Of a stretch of 64,000 nt of DNA, positions 63,565 through 64,000 are shown piece after piece. The position numbers were made by a program, and so were the translations under genes. Origin of the DNA: Psychroserpens sp. Hel_I_66 (GTDB taxonomy: Bacteria > Bacteroidota > Bacteroidia > Flavobacteriales > Flavobacteriaceae); assembly GCF_000799465.1 (NCBI RefSeq), contig NZ_JUGU01000001.1:930001-994000 (forward strand). Direction: 5' to 3'. Numbering within the stretch: position 1 is the first letter of the stretch; each line of letters starts with the position of its first letter. Under the pieces are notes generated by a model. It was not told the DNA's origin. It worked only from the letters and a program-made list of their open reading frames with translations, and did not search any database.

Positions 63565-64000
63565 ATGAATACACCAAAGATATTAAAGATTACTGGTTTA
63601 GAGAAAACTTATACCAGCGGTAACAAAGAATTAACGGTTTTAAAGGACATCTCGTTTGATGTAGATCGCGGACAAACATTCTCAATCGTTGGTCCATCTG
63701 GAAGCGGTAAAACAACCTTACTCGGCTTATGTGCTGGATTAGACGAACCAAATGCTGGGAGCGTAGAATTATGCGGTCAAGATTTAAGCTCATTAAATGA
63801 GGACCAGCGAGCACAATTACGAAACAAGGAAGTCGGTTTTATATTTCAGAATTTTCAATTATTGCCAACACTTACAGCTTTAGAAAACGTGAGTGTTCCA
63901 TTAGAACTTCAAGGCGCTAAAGATGCAGTAAAACGCAGTTTAGAATTACTGGATAAAGTGGGCTTGGCAGATCGTGTGCATCATTATCCCTCACAATTAT
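63565..64000 (+). CDS. ABC transporter ATP-binding protein, YbbA-like (partial)
   Basis: The gene runs off the window end; 145 residues are visible. It starts at ATG 63565 (MNTPKILKITGLEKTYTSG) and shows Walker A GPSGSGKTT (43-51), VGFIFQNFQLLP around the Q-loop and PLELQGAKDAVKRSLELL. The signature motif and Walker B lie beyond the window. It belongs to the LolD/MacB/YbbA ATPase group. The divergent TesA-like esterase gene favours a YbbA assignment; a permease like YbbP would be expected downstream. Confidence 0.85.
   Translation, partial: MNTPKILKITGLEKTYTSGNKELTVLKDISFDVDRGQTFSIVGPSGSGKTTLLGLCAGLDEPNAGSVELCGQDLSSLNEDQRAQLRNKEVGFIFQNFQLLPTLTALENVSVPLELQGAKDAVKRSLELLDKVGLADRVHHYPSQL

Noticed and set aside
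1..64000. tRNA, rRNA, tmRNA, insertion sequence or prophage
   Set aside because: No cloverleaf, rRNA core, transposase motif, attachment-site pair or phage gene was seen by reading both strands; a short RNA could still be missed.

Overview
The window is a compact, AT-rich stretch of chromosome from a member of the Bacteroidota, almost certainly a (probably marine) Flavobacteriaceae species. The evidence is the type IX secretion and gliding-type adhesin genes (PorP/SprF, a SprB-like giant protein, type B C-terminal sorting domains), lipoproteins with SCSSDDD-type tails, an M61 peptidase, DUF5916, DUF6146 and DUF6787 proteins, and promoters of the Bacteroidota type (-33 TTTG, -7 TAnnTTTG). I cannot name the genus. 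I see no rRNA, tRNA, insertion sequence, prophage or CRISPR array.

Layout. 0-7 kb: MBL-fold hydrolase, GNAT, an esterase / small membrane protein / dihydroorotase-like pseudoenzyme / BatA-VWA operon, and a glycosyltransferase. 7-19 kb: M61 peptidase, GAF histidine kinase, TIGR02757 protein, LolD ATPase, DUF5916 outer-membrane protein, GTP cyclohydrolase I, CDP-alcohol phosphatidyltransferase. 19-23 kb: an operon of DUF6787 protein, His-rich small protein, TonB receptor and lipoprotein, probably for metal uptake. 23-28.4 kb: serine synthesis (serC, serA) with a LuxC-like acyl-CoA reductase, divergent from a 2[4Fe-4S] ferredoxin. 28.5-31.3 kb: small exported proteins, YceI and a membrane-spanning winged-helix regulator. 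31.3-46 kb: a T9SS adhesin locus transcribed leftward (beta-helix protein, type B sorted protein, PorP/coiled-coil/SPOR-like fusion, 2739-residue SprB-like giant, SprF). 46-55.7 kb: small envelope and stress genes, cold-shock protein, peroxiredoxin-like protein, fasciclin lipoprotein, aldehyde dehydrogenase, several SDR enzymes, an exonuclease/GIY-YIG protein and a flavin reductase. 55.9-60.3 kb: a circularly permuted ATP-grasp / alpha-E / transglutaminase / zinc peptidase cassette, a predicted but little-characterised peptide-modification system. 60.4-64 kb: glutaminase, DbpA-like helicase, and a divergent tesA/ybbA-like pair cut by the window end.

The most unusual signal is not a gene. The octamer TTCCGAAG (extended consensus TTTCCGAAGAAA) occurs 44 times by hand count over the 64 kb, 21 in one orientation and 23 in the other, in genes and in gaps. 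About one copy is expected by chance. Its density and symmetry resemble the DNA uptake sequences of Pasteurellaceae and Neisseriaceae.

Several family members have altered active sites: the dihydroorotase lacks its HxH and other metal ligands, the intradiol-dioxygenase-like protein lacks the usual His pair, and the helicase reads DEFD instead of DEAD. Start codons were moved inward where a promoter, signal peptide or overlap showed that the longest reading frame is too long.
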